A stretch of DNA of 64,000 nt from Gigaspora margarita (lineage: Eukaryota > Glomeromycota > Glomeromycetes > Diversisporales > Gigasporaceae). Below, piece by piece: positions 1 through 12,488 of the stretch. Numbering within the stretch: the stretch's first letter is position 1; each line of letters begins with the position of its first letter. The position numbers were made by a program, and so were the translations under genes. The notes beneath the pieces were generated by a model. It was not told the DNA's origin and searched no databases. It saw nothing but the letters and a program-made list of their open reading frames with translations. Where the stretch lies: contig WTPW01000926.1 in assembly GCA_009809945.1 (NCBI GenBank), positions 131,885 through 195,884 of the forward strand, written 5' to 3'.

Positions 1-1080
1 TAATGTAACAATTTTTTTTACAATAGAATTTATGGCAATTTCAATACATAACTCAACCTTAATCGAATGGTATATTGTGGTCACCTGAATAGCAAGTAAG
101 TCCTGTGATAAGCTGTTTTCTACTGTAATAGAAATCACAATAATTTTAATACAAACTAACTCGACATTAATTACATAGAAATCACTCAATCTTAACTATG
201 TATTGTAATTACCAGGGTGGCAAGTGCTGTAGCAAAATTTTTTTACAGTAGAAATGACTGTTGTTAACAGAATTGCAGATACTAAAAGAATTTTTTAATA
301 GTTAAACTCACAATAATTTAAATACAACCAACCCAACTTTAATTACATAGAAGCAATGATAATTCCTATACAAGCTAACTCTATATACGGAATAGTAAGT
401 TCTGTAACTAGCATAGAAACAATAATTTGTAATAGAATTTGTAATAATAATATCCTAATCTGGTGGGAATTGGCAGAGACGGTCAGGGTATTATTAAATA
501 ATCCTCCCATGATCTTGGTTTAGTGATCGGGAATTGTTATAGTAATTCATGATAGAAATCATAATTCTGATGCAAATTAACTCTACAAGTGTCATTAAGT
601 TAGTGAGTAAGTTTTGTAAAAAATATTTTGCAAAATTTATGATAGAAATTATGATTATTCTAATATAAAACAACTCAACCACAATAATATACTGCAGTTA
701 CCAGAGAGCAAATATTGTAACAGTGCTATTTACAATAATTCATAAGAGAAATTTTGATAATTTTAATGCAAATTTACTTAACTATGTCTGTAGTCAGAAT
801 GGCAAGTTCTGTAACAGATTTAAGCAACTCATGATAGAATTCACAATTGAAATTTTATTCAGTTACATAGTCACTGGAAGATAAGTTCTATAACAGATAT
901 TTTAAGTATTTATTTATGATAGAATTATGATAATTTCAAAAACAAACTAACTTAATCTAAATCACGTTGTCACTAGGATAGCAAGTAAGTTATAAAATAA
1001 TTTTAACTGTAATTCATGATAAAAGTCACGATAACTCAAAAGTGAATTGTATGATTTTATTAATGATTCGCTGTCACAAA
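1..1080. repeat. Degenerate ~109-bp satellite array, block 1
   Basis: Tandem degenerate units whose recurring words come in a fixed order: AAGTTCTGTAACA, then TTTTTACAGTAACTCATG, ATAGAAATCACAATAATT, CCAATACAAACTAACTCAA, CCTTAACTACATA and CTGTGGTCACTAGAATAGC. Units drift in length and sequence, and the array is cut by the left window edge. No coding potential is seen. The same unit recurs in eight further blocks of the window. Confidence 0.8.
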
Positions 1081-1661
1081 AATGCTCAAAATAAATGCAG
1101 GTCTATGAGTATGAAGTCTAGAACATTATAATATATAATAGAAATTATACCTTTGGCTCTACAATATAATAAAGTAATTTAACAATTGAAAAAAATAATT
1201 CGGAAGTTAGATGAAGGTATACTTAGACATTTTGATTAAACCAAAATAATTTACTATATTAGGCTTATAAATACAATGCTCATTCTAAAGAATTAAATTT
1301 TTATAATATTTATACTTCAAAGACAGACATGTACTACCCAGTTAATTGATTAGTGACATGAACGATGAAAGCGTAAAATTGTGAATTTTTAAAAGGATTA
1401 AATAGTGGTAAAGTCTAAGATAGAATTACAGTTAAATTTATTTGCATTAACTGTTATGTATTATGTACAATTAAGGATTTATTTTATAGTTTTTTAAAAA
1501 AAAAATAGATAATTCATATTTCCGTTTTTCATCTTTTTCATTTTTTTTTTAATTTGTATATTATATTAGGATGATGATTTGATCTTGAGTTTTTAGATTT
1601 AGAGTAATGCACTTTTTAGTGCTAATTTAATTTTATACAGTCTCAATAAATACATACTGTA
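1081..1661. other. AT-rich DNA without recognisable gene
   Basis: Homopolymer-rich AT DNA between the satellite block and a 43-bp tandem repeat. No reading frame of note and no recognisable element end. Confidence 0.5.
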
Positions 1662-1779
1662 TTTAATCTAATCCACAATATTTTTGGGTACTAATAAATA
1701 CATATTTAATCTGATCCACAATATTTTTGGGTACTAATAAATACATATTTAATCTAATCCACAATATTTTTGGATACTC
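1662..1779. repeat. 43-bp tandem repeat, about 2.75 copies
   Basis: Unit begins TTTAATCTAATCCACAATAT and ends AATAAATACATA; copies start at 1662, 1705 and 1748 and differ by only one or two bases, so the array is young compared with the satellite next to it. Confidence 0.85.
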
Positions 1780-1990
1780 ACAGTTATCATAATTGAAATT
1801 ATGATAAAATCCACCTTAGCCACATATGTGTGTACAACATAGCTATTAAGTTCTGTAATAGAAGTTCTTTTTTTACATGCAACTCATTAACATCAAAAAA
1901 AACTAAATAAGATGGGTGGCGCGAATGCGCCACCTGTCACACTAGTTCTATAATACAATTTTTCAGTTCGACTCATCAACACATAGATCA
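1780..1990. repeat. Satellite remnant holding a short GC-rich hairpin
   Basis: Partial copies of the ~109-bp satellite unit. At 1915-1934 it holds the self-complementary GGTGGCGCGAATGCGCCACC, a perfect 8-bp stem with a 4-base loop, followed by a CACTAGTTCTATA-like tail. A related hairpin with a similar tail lies at 16893-16914, also in satellite DNA. Confidence 0.6.
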
Positions 1991-2115
1991 ATTCTTCATT
2001 TGATAATTCATTGTACTGCATATCGTACAAAGTTCAACTATAGTTGTTGGTAGAATTAATTTTGTAAATTAATACGGCAACGCATGTGCCGTATTTTTTG
2101 CCGTAATTCTTTTGT

Positions 2116-2237
2116 GCCGTAATGCCGCAATGCCGCAATGGCATAATGCTGCAATGCCATAATACTGTAATGCCGTAATGCTGTAATACCGCAATGCCGT
2201 AATGGCATAATGCCTTAATGCCATTAATGCTGCAATG
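2116..2237. repeat. 8-bp tandem repeat forming the left terminus
   Basis: About 15 units of GCCGYAAT and its one- or two-base variants (GGCATAAT, GCTGCAAT). It is the inner part of the left terminal inverted repeat of the 2039-5588 element. Confidence 0.9.
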
Positions 2238-2895
2238 CAGTTAAACTTTAAAACACTTTCAAGCCTGAAATAATTTTACCAAAAAGATATCTTTTTGCCA
2301 TTATGAATTTGGTGTTTGTAAAGTGATACACATACAGAGTGCATGTTATAACTGTATTGTATATAAAACAGATGGCTGAAAGGTTAAATATTTATCATTA
2401 TGCTTATGCGTTTCTCAGGTGAAATAGGGCCGTAAATCGATTTAAATTTTAGATGACTGAATCCCCTAAATCATTTTAGAATCAATGATCGAATATTGAA
2501 TTAGGTTAGCTGTGCAACACAGTCGCACTAAAACCAGGAACGTGATAAATATTGGCACTGAGTATGACAGTGCAGTCCGTATGGTGTTTTTTAAAAAATT
2601 AATATTTTTTTATTAATTTTCACAGCTGATGCCGACTTGAGGTCACTATAAATCCAAGTACGATCACATGAAATTCTATTTAAATGATTCATTTTAGAAA
2701 GTTATGATTTTCAATTGTATCGATTGATAATTATAAGGTAAGTATTACGCTTACCATTATAGAAAATGTACTAATCCTAACACACCATGCATATATATGA
2801 GATCATAGTATAAATAATAAGGTAACTGCGCAGCATGTGATGTCATGCAGTACGAAGTATATCTGGATTCAACTAGAGTTAATTAATNATTTTTA

Positions 2896-3092
2896 CAGGG
2901 CTATAACAAATTTCCGGGTCANATGCGTCAGATCAGGTCGGTGTTTAGAATTAGTTGTTAGCAGGTTCTATACTTAATGAATTGATATGAATTCAGTAGT
3001 AAATTTTTTATGATCTTGGGACAAAATTGATCAATATCCAGCCGACCATGATTCCGATATACTCTGACGTATCTCGACAGGAATTTTGGTAA
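2896..3092. mobile_element. Mariner-type MITE, copy D, eroded
   Basis: Same family and orientation as the copy at 17253-17496: CAGGGCT start after TA, then GGTCGGTGTTTAG, TTGTTAGCAGGTTCTAT, TTTTTTATGATCTTGGG and CGACCATGATTCCGAT in order. About 25 bp are missing in the middle and the right end is eroded. It is nested in the 3.55-kb element and has ambiguous bases. Confidence 0.75.
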
Positions 3093-3157
3093 AATTTTTT
3101 TTATGTTACATAAAAACGGGTTATGATNTGTCATGAGACAAATCATGCTTTGTATAG

Positions 3158-3222
3158 CCAATCGGCTTTAAGATTTTGCTTTNGATTTATGCTATAGTAA
3201 AACCATCTTCTCGTTTCTGGTA
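3158..3222. repeat. Internal dispersed repeat, copy 1 of 3
   Basis: Runs from CCAATCGGCTTTAAGATTTTG to a TTTCTGGTAC end. Related copies at 4203-4270 and 4606-4694 run from CCAATCAGAT..AAGATTTTG to CGTTCCTGGTAT in the same orientation inside the 3.55-kb element, with variable middles. Confidence 0.7.
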
Positions 3223-3896
3223 CTAATGCATGTTATTAACATTATCCGTATCTCAGTTAATCTAATATAAAGTGTGGATAATGAACAGAAGTCAATTTTT
3301 TAAATTTCAAAGATACGAAGTGTGCATAACGAACGAAATTCAATTTTTTAAAAAAATATAAATAGACGAAAATTGATTATTAATTCATAGTAATAGATTA
3401 ATTACGAATTATGGCATATTTATTATGACTTTAAAATGCAAATTATTATATATCGCAATAATTACAAATATAGTACTGTCATAATTGATTATCTTATTTT
3501 AAATTTTCTCACAGTCTGATTACGATCTTTGGATATAGCGAATCAAAGATGGCAAAGTGCAATTGAATTTTTTTTTATTCTCATTATTAAGCAGCGCCAA
3601 TTGCCATTTTTTATACACTCACAAAAAAAATTAGTAGATATTTTGGTGCGGACAGGACATTTGTGATAGCGGAATAATATAAAAACTATTATTACCAAAA
3701 AAGGATTTTTCAAAAATCAGCCTGGTGAACATTAAAAGTACGGAACATTCATGTGATCGTACTGGTATAATGAATCATTTTGTATTAACATTAATAATCG
3801 AATCAAATGACGGCTAAATTTTTAACCCAGATTTACTTTAAATGGCAATCTCATTGATCGTAATAATGAAGTCATTATCAGAAAATCCCATCAAAG

Positions 3897-3949
3897 TAAA
3901 TGATTGGCTTACATGTGCCACTGTGTGGCACATGTAAGCCAATCATTTA
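3897..3949. repeat. 53-bp perfect hairpin
   Basis: Two 25-bp arms are exact reverse complements around a 3-base TGT spacer; the arm core is GGCTTACATGTGCCAC. Perfect symmetry in an otherwise decayed region suggests a recent insertion or gene conversion between arms. Confidence 0.9.
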
Positions 3950-4202
3950 TTAAGGAAGAACGAATATTTATCATCTTATGACCCGATATCGTGCAATTTA
4001 CGATGGTTAGAGTAGGAGTTAATTAATACATGATCTATACACTTCATAAATCGCATTCTTGATATATAAATATATAAACTCTCTAACTGCATAAAAATGA
4101 TAACCCTGGCCTAACTAAATTTCACTCTGCTTTAACTTCCTCTAAAATTAGAAATTTTATGTTACTTAAACCAGGTAATGATTGTGAGAAAAAATGTGGT
4201 TA

Positions 4203-4270
4203 CCAATCAGATTTAAGATTTTGCCTTCGATTTAGATGCCAGTAAAACCATACACTAACGTTCCTGGTAT
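4203..4270. repeat. Internal dispersed repeat, copy 2 of 3
   Basis: Second copy of the CCAATCAGAT..GTTCCTGGTAT repeat described at 3158. Confidence 0.7.
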
Positions 4271-4502
4271 ACGCCCCGTCAATTTGCATGACTACGTTCC
4301 TGGTATTATCAAATAATATGGACGGCAAAAATTCTGACCAAATATTTACGAAAAATGGAAAATCTATCAACTTTGCGTGGCCTTCTAACAAAATGACCAG
4401 AATTGCAAAAAAGTTCATAATTGACTTTGCAATAATAAAACCCTAACCACGTATAAAGCCTTAACACGCTAAGAAATTAGGCGCTCGAATTACATTCAAG
4501 AT

Positions 4503-4582
4503 GGTCCATGCGATGATAGACATGTGAAAATTAAGCATCAATACGGTCTATGCGATGATAGACAGGTGAAAATTAAGCACCA
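4503..4582. repeat. 42-bp direct duplication
   Basis: Two head-to-tail copies of a unit containing ATGCGATGATAGACA and GTGAAAATTAAGCA, differing at a few positions. Confidence 0.8.
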
Positions 4583-4605
4583 AGTGACATATAATATCAC
4601 GTGGA

Positions 4606-4694
4606 CCAATCAGATCCAAGATTTTGTGGAGTAACAACATTTGGATTGCCGTATAACCATCACTCCGTGATATTCATCACTACGTTCCTGGTAT
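4606..4694. repeat. Internal dispersed repeat, copy 3 of 3
   Basis: Third copy of the CCAATCAGAT..GTTCCTGGTAT repeat; its middle is longer than in the other two. Confidence 0.65.
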
Positions 4695-5380
4695 ATATTA
4701 TTTCTTGTATTAACTTACCTGATTAAGCTTTAATTGTTAATTGTTTATAATAATAAACACAGCCACTTATATTTTTTACAAATGTATCTAAAAACAGAAA
4801 GAATATTTATTGAAAATTTAGGCATTTAAATTTATACTAAATTCAATCTCTAATTAGAATATTAAATTAGCCATAGCGGCCACAACAAAATTGTTACAGC
4901 AGATCTCTGATTTTGATTGGTTAACGACCGTGGATTGGCAAAATTTTAGACCGTATTACATAATTGTTTACTAATTTCTGGTCAGAATTAACTTAAATTT
5001 TTTCATTCCAAAAATAGGGGTCGTCTAACTGCTAAGTCGGAGCAGAATCACGTGATATCAGGCCAATCAAATTATAGAATTTTGAAAATGAAAACCTAAA
5101 AAATACGAAAAACGGCTGTCTAAACCTACCTCGGGTAATGTCAGGAAGGCAATTTTCTAATATAAGATCATTCTAACCATAAAATTAATTCAACAAAATA
5201 TATTATAAGAAATCTACTCCGCTTTAGACCCAAAAAAGAAATTTTCAAAGAAATAGGCCCACATAATGGAAAATTAGTTCAGGAACAATTTTCATTTAAT
5301 GGGTGACTGTGATTTCATTAGTAAAATTTTGAGTAATTCTAGCCAAATTTTTTTATCGTTGCTCTTAGCCAATCGAAATT

Positions 5381-5488
5381 ACGGCATTACGGCATTGTGG
5401 CATTACGGCATTGCAGCATTGCGGCATTGCGGCATTACAGTATTATGGCATTGCGGCATTACGGCATTGCGGCATTGCGGCATTATGG
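5381..5488. repeat. 8-bp tandem repeat forming the right terminus
   Basis: About 13 units of ATTRCGGC, the reverse complement of the left terminal array. The open frame across it is only the translation of this repeat. Confidence 0.9.
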
Positions 5489-5596
5489 CACAAAAGATTT
5501 ACGGCAATTAAATGCTATGCCGTAACTAATTCTACCACGTGGTAAAATGCCGTAATGCCATAATTCAGTAATTCTACCAGCAACTATAAGTTCAAC

Positions 5597-7404
5597 AGGT
5601 ATTCAGATTGTGCAAAAATGAGAAGAATGGAGTTGAAAGAATAAGATCGGTGTGATCTTTGCTTGAAATCGTGTTATGAGACATAATAAACCATGTGTCC
5701 CATACCATGATTTTCAAGGCAAAGACCCAGGTGTCAAATAACCTTTTTTCATGAGCAAAAGTGTAATAGAAAATAAAGTTTATAGCGATAGGTTTGTTTC
5801 AATTTCTATTGACTATCAAACTTGCAGCATTATGCGACTGCTGCAAATAGATTTTATAATATTATTGCTCAATCAGAGATTTGTTGCTATACAATAAAAA
5901 AGCTTACAAAAATATTATCACTATTATTAACTGGCATTAACTTTACAAGCACATTTAAATCTGTTCTACTAAATAAAACCCTTCTCAATGGCCCAGCCAA
6001 AATCAACACTTTGCAGCTGTATGGCCAGATCCGAGCACTACATCTTCCTTAAATGATGATCCAAACCAATTGTGCTATAAGAGAAGGAGACAGCGCATTT
6101 GCAAATGAAGAAGAGACATATAGCTAAAAGATGAGGATCCTGGGCAAGTATGTTGTTAGTAATTTCTGTGGTCCCTTGCACTGTCATTGCAGCCTCAGAG
6201 CCTGAATGTCGACAACTAAGGTCCTTTCACTGTTATTGCAGCCATGGAATATGAATATCACAACCAAGGTTCTTATACTATTGCAGCAGCCATGTAGCCT
6301 TATCATGCACATTGAAAACAAAGACTCATTCCATTCAATGCTGAGGTCCGAGAGTGATGATTGAACCAGCCTAAGGCATGTGATAGCAAAATAAAAAATG
6401 ATCTACAGCTCCTGAAACAACCACCTTAGATGTATCAATATCCTATTCACCTACTTCTATTCTTCACATGCGCCAACCCTTCTGTGTACTCTTGGCCCAA
6501 CAATCATTACCCATCTAATGTTATCCATAGAAATAATACTAATCAATAATAATTATACACGTTAACGCTTAAAACCTGTATTCAACAACCTTAAGAAATG
6601 ACAATTATATATGTGATCTGCAGTAAAGTCATTTGATCTTGCAACAATGAGCATTTCATCACTTCATTGACGAGATTATTACTGGATGATCTACATTAGC
6701 ATTGGCACTTTTCTCTGATGATTCTATATGTATGTTTAACTAAACGTATTTTCATATCCATTTCTTTTAAACAGTACGCACACGGTATGATCAGTGTTAG
6801 ATACGGACGAATATTATGTACGTATTTAGAGTAATTATTACAACATTCTTGTAAAATCTGCAACTTTTAATTCTTTGCATTGTTAGAGGCAGAAATCCAG
6901 GCCGGCATCACGGGACGGACAACCACCAACCACCAAGACCAAAGAAACACCTCACAATATACCCAATGTGAGAGGTGGTACGATTTGGCAAGGTAAGGCA
7001 TATCAGGTATAAGGTGAACACACGGAACAGTTTATTTTTATAAATGAGGGACAGTTAAACCAAGATCGGTTTATCTTTATTTATAAAACAAACGATACAG
7101 CAACTACTTAATCAATTCATGCCACTGAAGGGTACATTTCTCGTTCATTTTATACTATTTTACTCCTAATTTTTATCTTCTATCCCACAATTTTTCCCAC
7201 TCGAATGGCAAAATCACGCCATATCGAATCTTCTTTCGATCTTGCATTTAATGGCCTTCCCAATTTAGTTGATTTCATTCAATCGATGGGCTGTGCGCAA
7301 GAACAGGTTTTCTCGAAATCGATCACGTTACTTCAGGCAAGATCGATGGCACGTTTTTCCAACCCATCCAATTCTACCTCTGGCAGCATCAAATATCATA
7401 AGTT
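5597..7404. other. Intergenic DNA, no gene supported
   Basis: Mixed-composition DNA with stretches of higher GC (around 6100-6500 and 6890-7000). Short frames near 5822 and 7205 carry no recognisable motif and no splice partners were found. No element ends were seen. Confidence 0.4.
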
Positions 7405-7909
7405 TTGTATCAATCTGTGAATTAATAATCAATGTGAAAATTTAAGGATACAGAAATAACCAGAGTTATATATTATTTACAGTTTCCTGCACAATACTAT
7501 TGTAACTTAGCTGTCATCTAATTGTGATTTTTTATAAACGATTTTTGCACACTATGCATAGGGATATAAAATTCCATAATTTTACGTAATTTTGGGGAGT
7601 TTCAGTAACAGGTAAAATTAGTTTTAATATAATTTGTTATTTGGAATAAATGATATTAATTTCTGAGATCAAAATTCTCAATAATTAGGAGTTATGATTC
7701 GGATCATATAATTAAATCAAATGATAAATAATTCTGGCCGAACTTCTGTAAAGCTGGTATTTTATATTAAATGTAATGAAAATTACATGAAGTCCATGTA
7801 TTGTAAGATTGGAACTTATATAACATGACTCTAATTATGCATACTTATATGTCTTCAATATTAAGTCAACTGGAATATTGATAATATTAATAGCTATATT
7901 AGTGAACTA
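7405..7909. repeat. Left-flank module of the CACTA insertion, paralogous to 21838-22063
   Basis: Begins ATCAATCTGTGAATTAATAA and ends ATATTAGTGAACTACATAC. A shorter relative at 21838-22063 matches at both ends and leads directly into satellite DNA with no transposon. This copy holds about 280 bp extra (roughly 7558-7836) between two ATGCAT words, a possible further insertion. Confidence 0.6.
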
Positions 7910-8084
7910 CATACTCCCTATAAAAACTTTTAACAGATAGATTCCGATTTTGTTCTGGACAGGTTGAGTCCATCTCGATTATATCCCGAACTAAAAATTT
8001 GTATAATGTAAATCAAAACCTCATGTCGATATTGCTCCGGAAATGTTCCTAAAAATTTTTTAAATCAATTATGACCCGGAAATG

Positions 8085-8252
8085 ATTAGGATTTAAAAAT
8101 TCATAAAGAACTAATATTCTGAGAATGTTCATGAAACTTTCCGATTTGAAACTTTTCTATTATATAACATTAGGATTTAAAAATTCATAAGAACTAATAT
8201 TCTGAGAATGTTCATGAAACTTTCCGATTTGAAACTTTTCTATTATATAACG
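8085..8252. repeat. 84-bp subterminal tandem duplication
   Basis: Two nearly identical copies, starting ATTAGGATTTAAAAATTCAT, inside the left end of the CACTA-like element. The subterminal position fits transposase-binding repeats of this superfamily. Confidence 0.9.
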
Positions 8253-8788
8253 TTAGTTATTTAATATGTTTTTATTGAAAATTATTTAAAAATGTGTACA
8301 AGATTTGATACACATGGGCTAAAGTTTCTAATTAAAATGAATTTTAGTATAATTATTGCCTCATATATATTTTAAAGTTACTCATATGACGTTTGACCCT
8401 CACAAGTGCACTTCACATGCCTCTATAAGTGCAAATCATTTGATTAGTCTTTACAATATCATTCTCTAAAATTCTACCTCTTAACCAGACAAAAGTAATT
8501 TACTAAATGAATAGAATAGAATTGATGCTATGGTCTGATTTAAAATTCAGGCAGATTATTATTTCTAAGCTTTAAAAGTGTCATTAAAGAAATAAGATGT
8601 GTTCAAATATCCTAAGAAAGACAAGAAAATAAGCGGAATAATCAAGAAAATGGCAAGACAATGTTTTAAATTGCAAATAACTAATTAAATGCCTATCTTA
8701 TTAGTTATAAAATTCGAGACCCGAGATTTTTTTTTAAAAACCTTAATTTGCTTGGTTACAGAAATATCGCAATTAAATATTCTAAGTT

Positions 8789-11700
8789 TTATCTAAATGT
8801 AATCCGATTTTCTCTATCTATAATAATGTACTTATTCGCTGCAATTTTAAGAAATCCTACACAACGATCAATAGTAGATACATTAATAATTCCTGTTTCA
8901 CCAAAGTTTTGAAAATATAATATATTATTTCCATGATTTTCTGGGTTTCTTACCCATTGCACATATGCAAGTATGGAAATCTCACCCTCATATTCATGCA
9001 TAAAATAAAATAAGACATGCCCATAAAACACGTGTTCTTCAAATTCGATAGGTGCTTTTGGTCGATGTGCATTTTTGTCTACCAAAAGTTTTGCCTATAT
9101 AAATAATTTTGTATTTAGAATATTGCAATTATTGTGTAATTATAGTAAAACTTACATACCGCGATTGAATAGTTATTTCGTGAAATGTCTCCTTTGCGAT
9201 TAGCAAGTTGAGAACCAATTACTACCTCATATTTAGTTCGCAGTTTGCCATATTTCTGAATTTTGTTATTTGTGATCTGGAATTTTTTTTATTTAATATT
9301 AGTCTTTATCTTAGATATACTACGAATCTTGAATATATATTTACCTTAATATGGCTAAAAGCTAAATCAAATGCAGTTGCATAGTACTGCTTGATTTTTT
9401 GGATTTCAATTTTTGTCATCACATGCTCTTTGGACAATGAATATAATTTTTCTTCATTAGTTGAAGGGCTAAAAACGTGCTTTGTTAACCAAGTCTGAGG
9501 TTTTTCTAAAAATATTTCAAGAATTCTCTGATTATATTCAGCATAATATTGCAGGTGTGCAAATCGTGTCCACATCGTTACTTGATTTATTAAATTCGTA
9601 TATGGATTTTGCTGAGAGTGAACTAGGGGAATTAGATTTCCATATAGTCTTTCCATCGGGAATTGCCACGTTGTTCATGGTGGACCCATCTCAAAAATCG
9701 ATTCTGCAATATGTAGAAGGTAATGAAAACTAATAAGCATTGCTTGAAGACGTTCAGGTTCTCTTCGATAATATTCCCTATATCATAATTAAATGTTAAA
9801 ATTTAAAAATAGTCAATTTAACTAGAATTCAAAATTTAAATAAATTTAAATAAGAAAATATCGCACATAATTCTTTACAAATAAGCAATTACCGTTCATA
9901 ATAATTTATAAAACTTATAAATAATTCTTTGATTTCTTTAAGTTCCTCTTTGGTAATAATTGGTTCAAGACATAATTGGACTGCCCTAACAAACTTTGCC
10001 TATCCGTTTATATGCCTATAATTAAAAAAAAATAAAACACAAACTTACATAAATAGAATGATAAAGTTAAGAGAAATAAATACCTTGTTGAAAGATGCTC
10101 CTGAAAGAGTGGAAGTGAATATAAAACCGTCCAATTGTACCAGTCTTCTGCTTTTAAAACATTATAATATCTCTGAATGTTAATCAGGACTCTTCCAAAT
10201 TCTAATGGCATTGTCTTTTGGTTAATTTCAATTATCTTCCAAATTTCATTCCAATTATCTGCTGAAATTTTATACTCTGTACTGTTAAGTTTTTCATTAG
10301 TAAAATATCTACCAGCAAAGTGGCGAAACATATGCTGTGTAGTATTTTCAAAAAGAGCGTGCATAATATCTACTGGAAACGATGCTGGAAAGCTAATTGA
10401 ATGCAATTCAAATAAAATACTACACCCATTCACACCTGTTTCACATTCTATTCTGTGTCATTCATTTCCACTTTTATCTTTTAATGCATTAACATTTTGA
10501 AGATAACTGGCATGAGAGCACATCGGTAATCTGTTTGGATCATATATTATGCCATTGTGTCCTTTGGGTGGTGAAAGTGGGAAATATGCATGCCGGGCTA
10601 CTTTAGAATATATGCACGAAGATAGCAAAAGTGGCATCTACTGTAAGCATTGTGGCCAGAGACACACATAACCTTAGACAAAGCTGGAATGTCTCCAGAC
10701 CATGATAATATATGGGCCCGTAATGTAAACGTCTCTTGTGATAATGCATCATAACACAATATTCCTGCTAAAAAAAAATTTTTTTATTTTATATTAGCCC
10801 TATTAAGTCTAAAATGTGACTATTTTTTATATTATTTTTTCATATTATAAAGTTTGAATATAGTAATTAAATTTACCTTCAAGACATTTTAATTCTTCTA
10901 TAAGTGGCCGTAAGAAGCTATTAAAATCTTTTGGTGATTTTGGACCTGGAATAACAGCAGCTATCATCAAATTTTCTTTCTTTACTCTTTGAGCCAGAGG
11001 TAAGTTGGCATTTAAAAGTAAAATAATCCAACAATCATTCTGCTTCTTTTTAAACAATTGATAACCATCTGTAGATGCGATTAAGGCAATATCACGAGGA
11101 TCTCTAAATAGACCTGATGTGACCAAAGACTTGTATCAGTTCCCATCAAAAACATCTCCAATTACACTGTTTTCAGATATGTAATCTTCTTTTAACGTGT
11201 ATTTGTGCTGGTATTGAAGAATTTTTACACGTAATGGATCATTAAACTGCATCCGTAGGCTATCAATTACAGAAAAATAAGCAGCAGCTTTTCTAGCTTT
11301 TTTTAGTGTTTGTCCAAATGTATAACGTAGTTCACCACATTTAGAACATGCTTCACAATTAATATTCTCTTTGGTAAATGCACAACAAGAATTCCAACAC
11401 ATGTCTACAGTTTTTGGCTTGAGTGGAATTNAATATTTAAAAATATTTCGAAGTTTATAGAGAGATACTTCTGGAATATTAAATATCTTTATGATTTCAT
11501 TAAACGCTTNATCTGGCAAGGAGTATTTATTTTTAACATATAGAAGCTGAAGTCTCTGAACTATATTATCTGATAAATCTTAAAAAAAAACAAAAACTTA
11601 TTAGTATCAGATATTTAAAAAAAAAATTAAATAAGATCTGTTACTAATAGCCTTCTAATTTAGTTTGACGTTTAAATTGATTAATTATACTATTTAAAAA

Positions 11701-12256
11701 GATATATACCGATATTATTTCCTTCTTCTAGTCCATATTCTTGTTCTTCTATTTCAGATCCTTGTTCATCTCTTTCTAATTCAACTTCAAACTCCAAAGA
11801 ATTATCATCTTCTAGTGTATTAGAAGCCATAAAAAATGAAGACTCTTGCTCTTTCATTCCTTCAAGATGTTCCAATTCCAATTCATATTCACTCTCTTTA
11901 AGACTATATGATCCCAATTCATCCTCTTCAAGATCATGCAATTCCAATTCATTCACTTCAATATCATTCGATCCAGACTCATTCTTTGATGAATTTGATA
12001 TTATCGCTGAAGAGTTTGTTGATATAGGTAAAAAATTAAAATTGTGAATTGTCATTTCTGCTCTATTATAATGTTGTATATTATCATTGTATATATTTAA
12101 AGTTTGGTCATTATTTAGTGAAACAGTAGTAGATATGTCTTTAAAGTCTTTTTCTTGCCGTCGGTGTCTCGTTCGAGTTGAGATGCTCATGTATTTTCCA
12201 ACATTATTAGATACTTTAAGACAGAACATGCAAGCACACAATACTTGTTTTCCCAT
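8789..12256 (-). pseudogene. tnp2-type CACTA transposase gene, damaged
   Basis: Seven exons can be traced on the minus strand: 12256-11710, 11578-10877, 10764-10084, 10015-9893, 9777-9345, 9276-9160 and 9094-8789, all with GT-AG borders and compatible phases, about 970 codons in all. The N-terminus is acidic (Glu/Asp-rich). Then come a Cys-rich segment (CWNSCC, CEACSKCGE), the tnp2 core with STDGYQ, an SGHNAYSRCHFC knuckle, PVDIMHALFEN, and a GPP-TTWQFPMERLYGN block near the C-terminal part. Aspartates in STDG and PVDIMH are likely catalytic, by family knowledge. Damage: one single-base frameshift near 10611 and four in-frame stops (TGA 11136-11138, TGA 10458-10460, TAG 10000-10002, TGA 9675-9677). 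Two ambiguous bases lie in exon 2. The clear exon structure points to recent inactivation, or partly to assembly error. Confidence 0.85.
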
Positions 12257-12488
12257 TTTACTGTATTCGAATTATTGTAAAAATGATCATTCAATATAAA
12301 TTTAATAAAATCGTACTATGTAAATATGTGCACATGATTATAGATCACGCAATTATTATTTAATCACAGACTATAAATACTATAAATCATTGTTTTTTTT
12401 TAAAAAAATTTTTCTTACGAACAATACTTTTAACTTATTTTTTTTATAAACAATACTTTTAAAATTCATAACTTACTTTTTCATAAAA

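Larger units (their letters stand above)
2039..5588. mobile_element. 3550-bp TIR element with 8-bp target duplication
   Basis: Both ends begin TATAGTTGYTGGTAGAATT in inverted orientation, and inverted similarity continues for about 200 bp inward. The direct repeat AGTTCAAC lies immediately outside each end (2031-2038 and 5589-5596), so an 8-bp target-site duplication is readable. An 8-bp duplication is typical of hAT elements (and some Mutator-like ones), but the long repetitive termini are not typical hAT ends. No transposase frame is seen inside, so the element is probably non-autonomous. It holds a mariner-type MITE, a 53-bp perfect hairpin and three dispersed internal repeats. Superfamily is an inference. 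Confidence 0.8.

Noticed and set aside
5299-5511. Small protein with repeated HYGIAALRHCG-like text
   Set aside because: Translation of the 8-bp terminal repeat array.
7205-7420. 71-residue plus-strand protein
   Set aside because: Composition is slightly gene-like, but no domain, splice partner or clear promoter; the end overlaps a dispersed repeat.
10597-10599. A further TAG in the tnp2 third exon
   Set aside because: It appears only when read past the single-base frameshift in the wrong frame; the flanking coding text continues in another frame without it.
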